Both the position numbers and the translations under genes were made by a program. A stretch of 8,784 nucleotides of DNA from an uncultured Blautia sp. (GTDB lineage: Bacteria; Bacillota; Clostridia; Lachnospirales; Lachnospiraceae): NCBI GenBank assembly GCA_937900135.1, contig CALCDJ010000016.1, forward strand, positions 1-8,784. Direction: 5' to 3'. Within the stretch, counting starts at the first letter, position 1, and each line of letters opens with the position of its first letter. The notes below the pieces were generated by a model that was given only the letters and a program-made list of their open reading frames with translations, was not told the origin of the DNA and searched no databases. This document shows positions 1-7,183 of the stretch, one piece after another.

Positions 1-2316
1 CAGGCGGATACCCTTGCCGGGAACAGCAATATCAAAAGTACCGTTCGTTTAAGTAACATCGGAAGGTTATCCGACCCGTTAATTGGACAGAGAAGCATTA
101 AGCTTGCGGTGACAGACCGCGCCTATGCAAAGACCGTGTTATCTGTTCCCACTGTGGGAACGCTGCCACGGAAAAATGGAGAAATTGCTCTGGATGAGTT
201 TACCATGGACTCCCTTGGCGTACCTCATAAGATAGGAAGTCCGGTATCCATTGACTGGACAGATCCCAAGGGAGAAGAACATACCACAGCGTTTACCCTC
301 TGCGGATGGTGGGCAAGCCCTACCAATTTTTCGGAAGCCTGCGCCTGGATCACAAAAGAGGAGGCGAAGAAGCTTCTGCCTGACTATGATGAAGAAAACG
401 CTACGAATGTAACGCTTGGGGTAAACCTGCATCAGCCAAAAAATTTAGAGAAACAGGCAGAACGGCTTCTTTCCCAGCAGGGGGTGTCAGGTTGTACCTA
501 TACGACAAATCTGGCTTATCAGGACGCTCGTACAGAAATAGCTGAAAAGTTGGCAAGGACCTATTATATGCCAGCTCTTCTGGTGGTGCTGTGCGGATAT
601 CTGATGGTTTACAGTATTGTCCACGTGGCTGCGGACAGAGAGCATTTGTTTTATGCAGAGTTGAAATCTCTGGGAATGACCCCGCGGCAGATCCGGCAAA
701 TGCTGATGGAACAGGGCATGTTGGTTTCTCTGTTGGGAATGGTTCCCGGATGGCTGATCGGATTTGTACTCCATTATTTTATCACCGGGCGCGTGATTAT
801 TGGAATGGAGGAAAATCCGGCTCTGTATTTCCTGTCCTGGCAGCCCTTTGCAGCAGCGCTTTTGTGTACCGCAGCAACGGTTTTACTGGCGTATCTTTTG
901 CCGTCCTTCCGCCTTTCCAGAAAGACTCCGGCAGAAATGACAGGCAATGTTTACGCGCGGCTTCCCAAACGAAAACAAAAGGCAGATGGCTGTATGACTC
1001 TGTCACAGCTTGCGTTTCGGACGCTGGGAAAAAACCGCTGGCGTACCCTGTTGTCAGTGGTATCCTTGTTATTAGCGGTACTTCTTTTAAATTCCGTGTG
1101 GATTCGATATATCAGCGTCAAAGAAGATCGCTATCTTTCATCCATGTTTCCCTGGGATTACAGTTTATGCGACGGTTCGGCATATCTCTCTCAACAGCAG
1201 TATAATGAAAAAAACCAGGGTATTACAGAGAAAACCGTAGAAGAACTGAAGAAACGTCCGGAGATCACCTCGATCAGTGCGCTGAAAAGCCATGAAGTTC
1301 CTATGGAGGCTCCGAAAGAACTGATTGAACGGATCACAGCATTTTATGACCAGCCCTATGATGAGACACAGACTCTGCGGGAAACCCAGAAGGCATTTCC
1401 CGAATGGCTGGACGGACTGGCAAAGCTGGAGGAAACAGGAACATATACCGGCCTGGTCATAGGAATGGATGGGGTGTATCTGGATTATTTACAGGAATAT
1501 TCGCCGTTTACCAGTGGTAGTTTTGATGAAAATACCTTTGCTTCCGGAGAATTTGTAATGGTTGGCGGAGCTTATCACGAGGGATTGTCCTCACCAATCG
1601 AGGGAGAAGAGGTAGAACTTATGGGGCGGAAGTTTACCGTTATGGGTTCTGTGATGCACGATGAAACCTATCTTCGAGGAACAGAAAGTCTGGAAGCCGC
1701 CTTTAACATTGTATACATCCTCCCGATGGAAGCCTTTGATCAGTTGTTTCCAGGACAGGCGTACCGTCAGTTAGCGGTGAATATTGACAAAGGGCAGCAG
1801 AAAGAATTTGAAGCTTATCTGGATGAATATGAACAGGGACTGAACCGGGGAGTCGGTGTTGTACGGCGCAGCGAGTATCAGGAAAACTTCCGCGTAGCGC
1901 GGCTGAATCTGGTACTTCCGGATCTGGTGATCGGACTGGTGCTCACCGGGATCGCGCTGATGAATTTTATCAATATGCTGGTGAGCAAAACCGTAAGCCG
2001 AAAAGGAGAATTTGCGGTATACGAAAGTCTTGGTATGACACGGGAGCAGCTTCAAAGGCTTCTCATTTTGGAAGGAATCTTCCATGCAGGCTTGATGCTT
2101 ATAATCCTGATTCCTGTGACCATATTTTTTGACCGTTTCCTGATGCCGAAGGTGGTAGAAGCCGCGGGATCATGGAGCATGGTTTATACCTGTTCCTTCC
2201 TGCCGTTGTGGCTCTTTACCGCAGTGTTGGGGATACTCGCAGTGGCGGTACCGTTGCTTTGCCTTCATTTTCTCACGAAAGGAAGCCTGACAGAGCGGAT
2301 GAGACAGGGGGAATAA
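1..2316 (+). CDS. FtsX/MacB-type ABC transporter permease, 5' end missing
   Basis: The frame is open from base 1 to the TAA at 2314-2316 (771 codons visible). It aligns with the 858-residue permease at 3886-6462, whose Gln80 matches the first visible residue, so about 80 residues including helix 1 are cut off by the window edge. The visible order is: rest of extracytoplasmic domain 1 (to ~nt 550); helices near 565-627, 715-783 and 835-903; a basic linker; a helix at 1042-1107; extracytoplasmic domain 2 (~1110-1910); helices near 1915-1986, 2071-2133 and 2182-2274. Both FtsX cores carry the family's post-helix motif, KSLGMTPRQIRQ and ESLGMTREQLQR. FtsX-type permeases with large outer domains usually export or sense peptides or lipids with a separate ATPase and do not form a channel for small solutes. 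The partner ATPase is presumably upstream. A role in antimicrobial-peptide resistance is inferred from the neighbouring Bce-like module; the substrate is unknown. Confidence 0.9.
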   Translation, partial: QADTLAGNSNIKSTVRLSNIGRLSDPLIGQRSIKLAVTDRAYAKTVLSVPTVGTLPRKNGEIALDEFTMDSLGVPHKIGSPVSIDWTDPKGEEHTTAFTLCGWWASPTNFSEACAWITKEEAKKLLPDYDEENATNVTLGVNLHQPKNLEKQAERLLSQQGVSGCTYTTNLAYQDARTEIAEKLARTYYMPALLVVLCGYLMVYSIVHVAADREHLFYAELKSLGMTPRQIRQMLMEQGMLVSLLGMVPGWLIGFVLHYFITGRVIIGMEENPALYFLSWQPFAAALLCTAATVLLAYLLPSFRLSRKTPAEMTGNVYARLPKRKQKADGCMTLSQLAFRTLGKNRWRTLLSVVSLLLAVLLLNSVWIRYISVKEDRYLSSMFPWDYSLCDGSAYLSQQQYNEKNQGITEKTVEELKKRPEITSISALKSHEVPMEAPKELIERITAFYDQPYDETQTLRETQKAFPEWLDGLAKLEETGTYTGLVIGMDGVYLDYLQEYSPFTSGSFDENTFASGEFVMVGGAYHEGLSSPIEGEEVELMGRKFTVMGSVMHDETYLRGTESLEAAFNIVYILPMEAFDQLFPGQAYRQLAVNIDKGQQKEFEAYLDEYEQGLNRGVGVVRRSEYQENFRVARLNLVLPDLVIGLVLTGIALMNFINMLVSKTVSRKGEFAVYESLGMTREQLQRLLILEGIFHAGLMLIILIPVTIFFDRFLMPKVVEAAGSWSMVYTCSFLPLWLFTAVLGILAVAVPLLCLHFLTKGSLTERMRQGE

Positions 2317-2320
2317 AACC

Positions 2321-3019
2321 ATGAAAAAAACAGTGAGAGGAAAAAAAGGAATAGACATTACGGAGACAGAAAAGAAAATCAAAACAGCCGGATGGATTCT
2401 TGTATTTTCGAATCTTGCCGCTGTTTTGATTGGCGGAAAAATAAAGCTTTTTATTCTGACCGCGATACCCTTGGCTGCATATGCCATGTATCTTAGCTTT
2501 TATCCCTATATGTATTTTGATACAATCAGCAAAAAAGTACAGGGACTGGTCTTTCAACTTCCATTTGTCGGACCCGGAATTGCGTTAATCTTATGTTTGT
2601 CTAATTTGAATGTCTATGAATGCAGTTTTGTTGCTTATACGAAAATAGCGCTTTGTATTACGATCGTGCTTGTAATTCCTTATTTTATCAAATCTTCTAA
2701 GACAAAAACGCCCCAAAGACTGGGGCGCAAGATTTCCGTTGTGTTCGCTGTATTTGTACTTTCTTTTGGAATTACTTTTCCCGTCAATTATCTATTGACG
2801 TTTGCAAAACCAGTACATGAAACGATAACCATAACGGATAAAGAGATAAATACAGCCGGGAAAACGTTGGATTATTATCTGTATGGCAACTGGAAGGGAG
2901 AAGAGGAGCGCTTTTCTGTTTCAAGAAGTGTTTATGGCAGATCTTCCATCGGGGATATCCGAAAGATCTGTACCAAACAAAGTATTTTTGGATTGGAATA
3001 TTACACCATTCATGAATAA
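2321..3019 (+). CDS. Unrecognised multi-helix membrane protein (232 aa)
   Basis: I do not recognise a family. The ATG lies 4 bp after the permease stop, with a GGGGGA ribosome site at 2307-2312, so it is translated from the same message. The protein has a basic N-terminus (residues 1-22), about five hydrophobic segments (roughly 24-39, 42-66, 78-95, 104-123, 137-161) and a soluble C-terminal tail of ~70 residues. With a cytoplasmic basic N-terminus and five crossings the tail would lie outside the cell. The loop at 124-136 is rich in Lys/Arg/Thr. No ABC, protease or enzyme motif is visible. The middle of the gene is noticeably AT-rich (18 G+C in 2581-2640). Tight coupling to the ABC permease suggests an accessory or immunity-type subunit of that transporter, but this rests on position only. 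A terminator follows 5 bp after the stop. Confidence 0.8.
   Translation: MKKTVRGKKGIDITETEKKIKTAGWILVFSNLAAVLIGGKIKLFILTAIPLAAYAMYLSFYPYMYFDTISKKVQGLVFQLPFVGPGIALILCLSNLNVYECSFVAYTKIALCITIVLVIPYFIKSSKTKTPQRLGRKISVVFAVFVLSFGITFPVNYLLTFAKPVHETITITDKEINTAGKTLDYYLYGNWKGEEERFSVSRSVYGRSSIGDIRKICTKQSIFGLEYYTIHE
2704..2727 (-). terminator. Minus-strand terminator-like hairpin inside a + strand gene
   Basis: A perfect 7-bp GC-rich stem, CGCCCCA (2709-2715) and TGGGGCG (2721-2727), encloses a 5-base loop. On the minus strand it is followed at once by five T (complement of 2704-2708), the form of an intrinsic terminator for antisense transcription. On the + strand no T run follows. It lies in the part of the membrane-protein gene encoding the cytoplasmic loop between helices 4 and 5. 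It may be chance within coding DNA. Confidence 0.35.
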
Positions 3020-3024
3020 AGAAG

Positions 3025-3082
3025 AAAATATTTCTGGCACGGTATATGGCTTTTGAAAGCCTGCCGTGCCAGAAATATTTTT
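3025..3082 (+). terminator. Long nested intrinsic terminator closing the first unit
   Basis: Two perfect 18-base arms, AAAATATTTCTGGCACGG (3025-3042) and its complement (3064-3081), enclose a second hairpin GGCTTT/AAAGCC (3048-3053 / 3056-3061). The right arm ends in a T5 run (3078-3082) and the left arm starts with A4, so it could also work on the other strand. It starts 5 bp after the stop of the 232-residue gene and separates the first ABC unit from the promoter of the second. Confidence 0.88.
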
Positions 3083-3100
3083 CAGAACAATTCCCCAAAG

Positions 3101-3114
3101 TTACAAAAATGTAC
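3101..3114 (+). promoter_or_regulatory. BceR-like response-regulator box
   Basis: TTACA-AAAA-TGTAC matches the TNACA-N4-TGTAA consensus known for BceR-type regulators, except for the last base. It lies about 12 bp upstream of the proposed -35 of a promoter driving a Bce-like ATPase/permease pair, the position and context expected for activation by a peptide-sensing two-component system. The consensus is recalled from the literature on Bce modules; the site has not been tested by search. Confidence 0.55.
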
Positions 3115-3128
3115 CTTTCCTGTACCTT
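3110..3128 (+). promoter_or_regulatory. Direct repeats TGTACCTT, 11-bp period
   Basis: TGTACCTT occurs at 3110-3117 and again at 3121-3128, exactly 11 bp apart, about one helical turn. Tandem half-sites on one DNA face are typical of OmpR-family response regulators. The first copy overlaps the right half of the TTACA-N4-TGTAC box and the second touches the -35. The repeats may therefore be an alternative or additional reading of the same operator. Confidence 0.45.
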
Positions 3129-3153
3129 GATTGAAACATTGGTCTGTTATAGT
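3127..3153 (+). promoter_or_regulatory. Extended -10 promoter of the second ABC module
   Basis: The -10 TATAGT (3148-3153) is preceded by TG at 3145-3146, giving an extended -10. The best -35 is TTGATT (3127-3132) with a short 15-bp spacer. A weak -35 with suboptimal spacing fits a promoter that needs an activator bound just upstream. Transcription would start near 3160, about 36 bp before the ATPase start codon. Confidence 0.5.
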
Positions 3154-3195
3154 AAAACCAACCTAAAAAAGACAGGATACAGGGAGGAAAGATTG

Positions 3196-3864
3196 ATGGA
3201 AGCAATCTTAACAGCCACAGGCTTAAAAAAATATTATGGAAAAGGCGAAACACAGGTACGGGCGTTGGACGGCGTGGACTTAGAGATAGAGCGTGGAAAA
3301 TTTACTGCGATCATCGGAACTTCAGGTTCCGGAAAATCCACACTTTTAAATATGCTGGGAGGACTGGATACGCCTACAGAGGGAAGCATCCGTATTGGAA
3401 ACACAGATCTTGCCAAGTTGGGAAGTGAGCAGGCAACGATTTTCCGGAGAAAACAGATTGGATTTATTTTCCAGAATTATAATCTGGTTCCGGTGTTAAG
3501 CGTATGGGAAAATATCATTTTCCCTATCTCGCTGGACGGAAGAAAACCGGATAAAAAGTTTATCATGGAAGTAGTCAGGCTTCTGGGGCTGGAAAAGAAA
3601 CTGGATTCTCTTCCCAATAACCTTTCCGGCGGGCAGCAGCAGAGAGTGGCCATTGCCCGGGCGCTGGCAAGCAAGCCTTCGATCATTCTGGCAGATGAGC
3701 CTACGGGAAATCTGGACAGCAAAACCAGTGATGATGTGATCGGCCTTTTGAAAATGACCAGTCGGGAATTTCATCAGACTATTGTGATGATTACCCATAA
3801 TCCGGAGATCGCACAGATGGCAGATCGGATTATCCGGATTGAGGATGGAAGGATTGCAGAATAG
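3196..3864 (+). CDS. ABC transporter ATPase, BceA/MacB/LolD type
   Basis: This 222-residue protein is a complete nucleotide-binding subunit that powers an FtsX-type permease at the inner face of the membrane. Motifs in order: Walker A GTSGSGKS (41-48), Q-loop Gln93 in FIFQNYNLVP, signature LSGGQQQR (143-150), Walker B IILADEPT (163-170, catalytic Glu168), D-loop NLDS (172-175) and switch His201. The Q-loop sequence and short length are typical of the MacB/LolD/BceA group and not of importers. The ATG at 3196 was chosen because AGGGAGG (3181-3187) is correctly spaced before it. The frame stays open back to an ATG at 3046, but that codon lies inside the upstream terminator hairpin. The gene sits behind a likely two-component-controlled promoter and 21 bp before its partner permease, so it is probably part of an inducible peptide-antibiotic resistance or sensing pair. 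Confidence 0.93.
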   Translation: MEAILTATGLKKYYGKGETQVRALDGVDLEIERGKFTAIIGTSGSGKSTLLNMLGGLDTPTEGSIRIGNTDLAKLGSEQATIFRRKQIGFIFQNYNLVPVLSVWENIIFPISLDGRKPDKKFIMEVVRLLGLEKKLDSLPNNLSGGQQQRVAIARALASKPSIILADEPTGNLDSKTSDDVIGLLKMTSREFHQTIVMITHNPEIAQMADRIIRIEDGRIAE

Positions 3865-3885
3865 AAAGCAGGAAGGGCAGAAGAA

Positions 3886-6462
3886 ATGAGCAGAGAGAGA
3901 AGAAGCAGAAAAAAATTCGAGCCGGTTCGTGTATTAAAGCAACGGCTTTTTCAGAAAAACAAAGGAAGAAACCTGGTGGCGGTGCTGGCGATTTTGATGA
4001 CTACGATGATGTTTGCCACCTTATTTACTCTGGCACAGAGTATGAGTGAAAATCTGGTGGAGATGACCTTCCGTCAGACAGGATATGACGCACAGGTTTC
4101 TTTCAAATCCATTACGTCAGAACAGGCAAAAATGCTGGCAAACCATCCGGATGTCAAAGAAGTGGGGGAAAGCACGGTTTTAGGACTTGCGGAAAACAAA
4201 GCGCTCTCCGGCAAACAGGTAGAAATCCGCTGGGCAGATGAAAGTTATGCCTCTCATTCCTTTTGTATGCCTACCAACGGACATCTGCCGGAGAAGGAAA
4301 ATGAGGCAGCACTGGATACCTTAACCTTAAAACGTCTTGGTGTGGAACCGAAGCTTGGAGAGACGGTTACTCTGGAATGGAGAAAGGATCTGTCTGATCC
4401 GGAAGCAGAAACGGTTTCTTCCACTTTTACGCTGAGTGGCTTCTGGGAAGGAAATGAATCGGTATATGCCAGCATGGCATGGGTATCAAACGCTTATGTG
4501 GATACCATGTTGGAAAATGGGGCAGAAAGTATAAAGGATGGGAATGTATTCGGAATGCATATGGCCCAGGTGACTCTGCACAATGACCGAAAGATTGAAA
4601 ACACTATGGAGCAGGTGCTTTCGGATACCGGACTTACCGATCTGGAATATCATGTGAATCTTGCTTATTCCCCGGAGATGGGCGCCACAGCGCTTCAGGA
4701 AACCCTGCCCATGTATCTTGGCATGGTTCTGGTATTTCTTGCAGGCTATCTGATCATTTACAATATATTTCAGATCAGTGTTACCGCAGACGTACAGTTT
4801 TACGGTAAACTGAAAACACTGGGAATGACCACAAAACAGATCAAAAAACTGATTTTTGGACAGTCCAACCTTTTGTGTCTTATCGGTATTCCGGCAGGTT
4901 TGCTTCTGGGATGGCTTCTCGGCATGGTATTGGTACCTGCTTTTACCGGGATTATAGAAGGAGAGAGCCGCGTATCGGCAAATCCGGTCATTTTTATCGG
5001 CTCGGCTGTTTTTGCATGGCTTACTGTGCTGGTTTCCTGTCTGCGTCCAGCGAGACTGGCGGGAAAGGTTTCTCCTATGGAAGCCCTTCGGATGAACGAT
5101 GCAGATCGAAAAAGCAAAAAATCCAAAAGAAAAAAGGAACAGACGTCTCTTGCATCCATGGCTTGGGCAAATCTGGGGCGCAATAAGAAGAGAACGATTA
5201 CTGTCATATGTTCTCTGACACTGGGCCTTGTACTTCTAAGCTGCTTTTATGCAAAGAATGCGGCCTTTGATATGGAGAAATATCTGGCAAATCTGACCAT
5301 TGCAGATTTCGAACTTTCGGATGTGACCAGTGAAGATTATATTGGCGGTTATAATCCGAAAGGCGATACCTTAAATGAAACGCTGGTGAAAACCCTAGAA
5401 TCCTTTGAAGGAGTAGAGTCCACAGGCCATCAGTATTCCGCACAGTTTACCTGGAAGATGGACGAGCAGACCGCAAAAAATCTCCAGAGTTTTTATACAG
5501 AAGAAATGCTTGCAGACTGGAGTACCTACGACCCATCGGGAGCGGAAGAGTTTCACGAAGCAGTAGATACCGGAGAAATGAGCGCTGTGATATTTGGTAT
5601 GGACGGTATCCCCCTTGAGGCTGTCACACAGGAAGCCTATATTATGGAAGGAACTTTTGATCCAGAAGCTTTTGCCAGTGGAAACTACGTTCTGGCAGTG
5701 GGACCAGCCATAGAGCAGGATGAGGTTTATCCCTCTCTTCCGGCGCCATCTGTGGGAAGCACCATAGAATTGGCGGGAAAACCTTATGAGGTGATGGCTG
5801 TGGTATATCCTCTCATGCCCATTGATGACGGAGCATCGGAAATGGGAGCGCCTGCATCCATGGAAATGCATTTTATTCTTCCAACAGATGCATTTCAGGC
5901 GCAATGGCCGGAGAATACTCTGCGGAGACTCTTTGTGAATGTAGATGATGCACATGTAAATGAAATGCAGGAATGGATAGAGGCTTATACGGAACATGAA
6001 GACAGCAGTCTTCCGGTCGCCTCCAGAAAAACAATGGCAGAGCAGTATGAGAGGGAAACTCGTTCTTCCGCAGTCATGGGAAATGCCATCAGCATCATCA
6101 TTGCACTGGTAGGCGTATTGAACTTTATCAATTCCATGGTGACAGCTATTGTGTCACGAAGACGGGAATTTGCCATGATTCAGAGCGTTGGTATGACAAA
6201 AAGGCAGCTTTGCCGGATGTTGGTTTATGAAGGACTGTACTATGCAGGGATTACCCTGGCCGCTTCTTATCTGATCAGTGCTGTGGCAGTTGGCGTGGGC
6301 ATCCGTGCAATGGTAGAAGGAGGCTTTACTACCTTCCATTTCACCTTGCTTCCTCTTATGATCTGTACACCGATCTTGCTGATATTTGCAATATTGATCC
6401 CGTACCTGTGCTTCAAAAATCTGGAAAAACAAAGCATTGTAGAACGACTTCGTATGGAGTGA
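3886..6462 (+). CDS. FtsX-type ABC permease with two extracytoplasmic domains
   Basis: The 858-residue membrane partner of the ATPase just upstream. The start ATG has the purine-rich site GGAAGGG (3871-3877). Predicted order: basic N-terminus; helix 1 (29-50); outer domain 1 (~51-275); helices 2-4 (~276-298, 327-351, 366-387); charged cytoplasmic linker (~400-433, many Lys); helix 5 (~436-456); outer domain 2 (~457-730); helices 6-8 (~731-756, 783-805, 821-842). The two FtsX cores carry KTLGMTTKQIKK (310-321) and QSVGMTKRQLCR (766-777). This 4+4 layout with two large outer domains differs from classic BceB, which has ten helices and one large outer domain, so I do not assign the bceB name. 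It is a clear paralogue of the permease at 1-2316: both share GMDG followed ~25 residues later by FASG in outer domain 2, and ILP before the last helices. The likely role is export, or removal from the membrane, of an antimicrobial peptide or lipid-linked compound; the substrate is not deducible. Confidence 0.92.
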   Translation: MSRERRSRKKFEPVRVLKQRLFQKNKGRNLVAVLAILMTTMMFATLFTLAQSMSENLVEMTFRQTGYDAQVSFKSITSEQAKMLANHPDVKEVGESTVLGLAENKALSGKQVEIRWADESYASHSFCMPTNGHLPEKENEAALDTLTLKRLGVEPKLGETVTLEWRKDLSDPEAETVSSTFTLSGFWEGNESVYASMAWVSNAYVDTMLENGAESIKDGNVFGMHMAQVTLHNDRKIENTMEQVLSDTGLTDLEYHVNLAYSPEMGATALQETLPMYLGMVLVFLAGYLIIYNIFQISVTADVQFYGKLKTLGMTTKQIKKLIFGQSNLLCLIGIPAGLLLGWLLGMVLVPAFTGIIEGESRVSANPVIFIGSAVFAWLTVLVSCLRPARLAGKVSPMEALRMNDADRKSKKSKRKKEQTSLASMAWANLGRNKKRTITVICSLTLGLVLLSCFYAKNAAFDMEKYLANLTIADFELSDVTSEDYIGGYNPKGDTLNETLVKTLESFEGVESTGHQYSAQFTWKMDEQTAKNLQSFYTEEMLADWSTYDPSGAEEFHEAVDTGEMSAVIFGMDGIPLEAVTQEAYIMEGTFDPEAFASGNYVLAVGPAIEQDEVYPSLPAPSVGSTIELAGKPYEVMAVVYPLMPIDDGASEMGAPASMEMHFILPTDAFQAQWPENTLRRLFVNVDDAHVNEMQEWIEAYTEHEDSSLPVASRKTMAEQYERETRSSAVMGNAISIIIALVGVLNFINSMVTAIVSRRREFAMIQSVGMTKRQLCRMLVYEGLYYAGITLAASYLISAVAVGVGIRAMVEGGFTTFHFTLLPLMICTPILLIFAILIPYLCFKNLEKQSIVERLRME

Positions 6463-6490
6463 GTAAGAAAATTCAAAGGAGACAGCAAAA

Positions 6491-7183
6491 GTGTTAGATA
6501 TTAGAAGTTTACATAAATCATATGGAAGTAAAACGATTGTCGATAATTGGAGTTATTGTTTTACAAATGGAAAAATATATGGGTTGATAGGGAGAAATGG
6601 AATTGGAAAAACGACTATATTAAAATGCATATGTGGTTTACTTTCCCCTGAAACCGCAAAAATATATACGGAAAGGGGGGATTTAAGTAAAGAAGACTAT
6701 CTTAATCGAGATATTGTTTATGTAAGTGATGAAGCAATTTACTATCATAATCTTACGGTAATAGAGCATTTTTGGTTAGTGTGTAAGGTGGAAAATTACA
6801 CTAAAGAGGAAGCAAAAGAAACAATTTACTTTTATGTCAACAAGCTCCATTTAAACGAATATATAAATTATTATCCATCTGCACTATCCAAGGGAACGCT
6901 TCAGAGAATGATGTTAGTTATGGCTTTTTTAAGAAAAAAAACAAATCTTTTGTTAGATGAGCCTTTTAATGGATTAGATCCAATACAGATTGAAGAGGTT
7001 ATTCAAATATGTAATATAGAAAGAAAGAAAAAAAGATGTTTAATCATATCAAGTCATGATATTGAATCATTAGCAGAACTCTGTGATGAATATTTAATTT
7101 TAACTGCAGATGGAATTAAAACTTTTTCAGGGGAAATTGATAGAAACGTAATAAATCAGATGATTGGAGATAGTTATGTTTAA
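6491..7183 (+). CDS. ABC transporter ATPase, ABC-2/EcsA-like, AT-rich
   Basis: A 230-residue ATPase of the drug/bacteriocin exporter kind, distinct from the BceA-like one upstream. Motifs: Walker A GRNGIGKTT (34-42), Walker B LLLDEP (153-158, Glu157), D-loop GLDP (161-164) and switch His189. The signature is LSKGTLQR (132-139) where LSGGQ is canonical; LSKG forms are common in ATPases paired with ABC-2 or EcsB-type permeases. The usual Q-loop Gln is replaced in YVSDEAIYYHNLTV (Asp80/Glu81), also common in that group. The start is GTG at 6491, set by AAGGAG (6476-6481). It begins 28 bp after the permease stop with no visible promoter or terminator between, so read-through is likely. Base use changes sharply here: 6541-6600 has 19 G+C of 60, while 5761-5820 in the upstream permease has 29 of 60. 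A separate, horizontally acquired origin is inferred. Confidence 0.9.
   Translation: MLDIRSLHKSYGSKTIVDNWSYCFTNGKIYGLIGRNGIGKTTILKCICGLLSPETAKIYTERGDLSKEDYLNRDIVYVSDEAIYYHNLTVIEHFWLVCKVENYTKEEAKETIYFYVNKLHLNEYINYYPSALSKGTLQRMMLVMAFLRKKTNLLLDEPFNGLDPIQIEEVIQICNIERKKKRCLIISSHDIESLAELCDEYLILTADGIKTFSGEIDRNVINQMIGDSYV

Noticed and set aside
109..111. GTG at 109 as start of the first permease
   Set aside because: The frame is open to the window edge and upstream codons align with the paralogue's outer domain 1; starting here would lose helix 1.
591..1205. 204-codon open frame on the + strand in another frame
   Set aside because: It overlaps the FtsX permease, whose domain motifs fix the real frame. 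Its product has no coherent membrane or domain pattern.
2784..3098. 104-codon minus-strand frame crossing the terminator
   Set aside because: It reads through the 18-bp hairpin and the antisense of the membrane-protein gene; composition and lack of a ribosome site mark it as a shadow.
3131..3136. TTGAAA as the -35 of the second module
   Set aside because: Only 11 bp separate it from the TATAGT -10, too short for sigma-A recognition.
3046..3195. Upstream start of the ATPase at ATG 3046
   Set aside because: The codon lies within the terminator hairpin, upstream of the proposed promoter, and the extra 50 residues do not belong to the ATPase fold. ATG 3196 has a strong ribosome site.
5395..5997. 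200-codon open frame on the minus strand
   Set aside because: It lies wholly inside the 858-residue permease, has no ribosome site, and its Cys/His/Ser-rich composition is typical of an antisense shadow.
7164..7166. TTG at 7164 as start of the permease 5' fragment
   Set aside because: ATG 7176 is properly spaced after GGAG 7166-7169, which overlaps the TTG itself.
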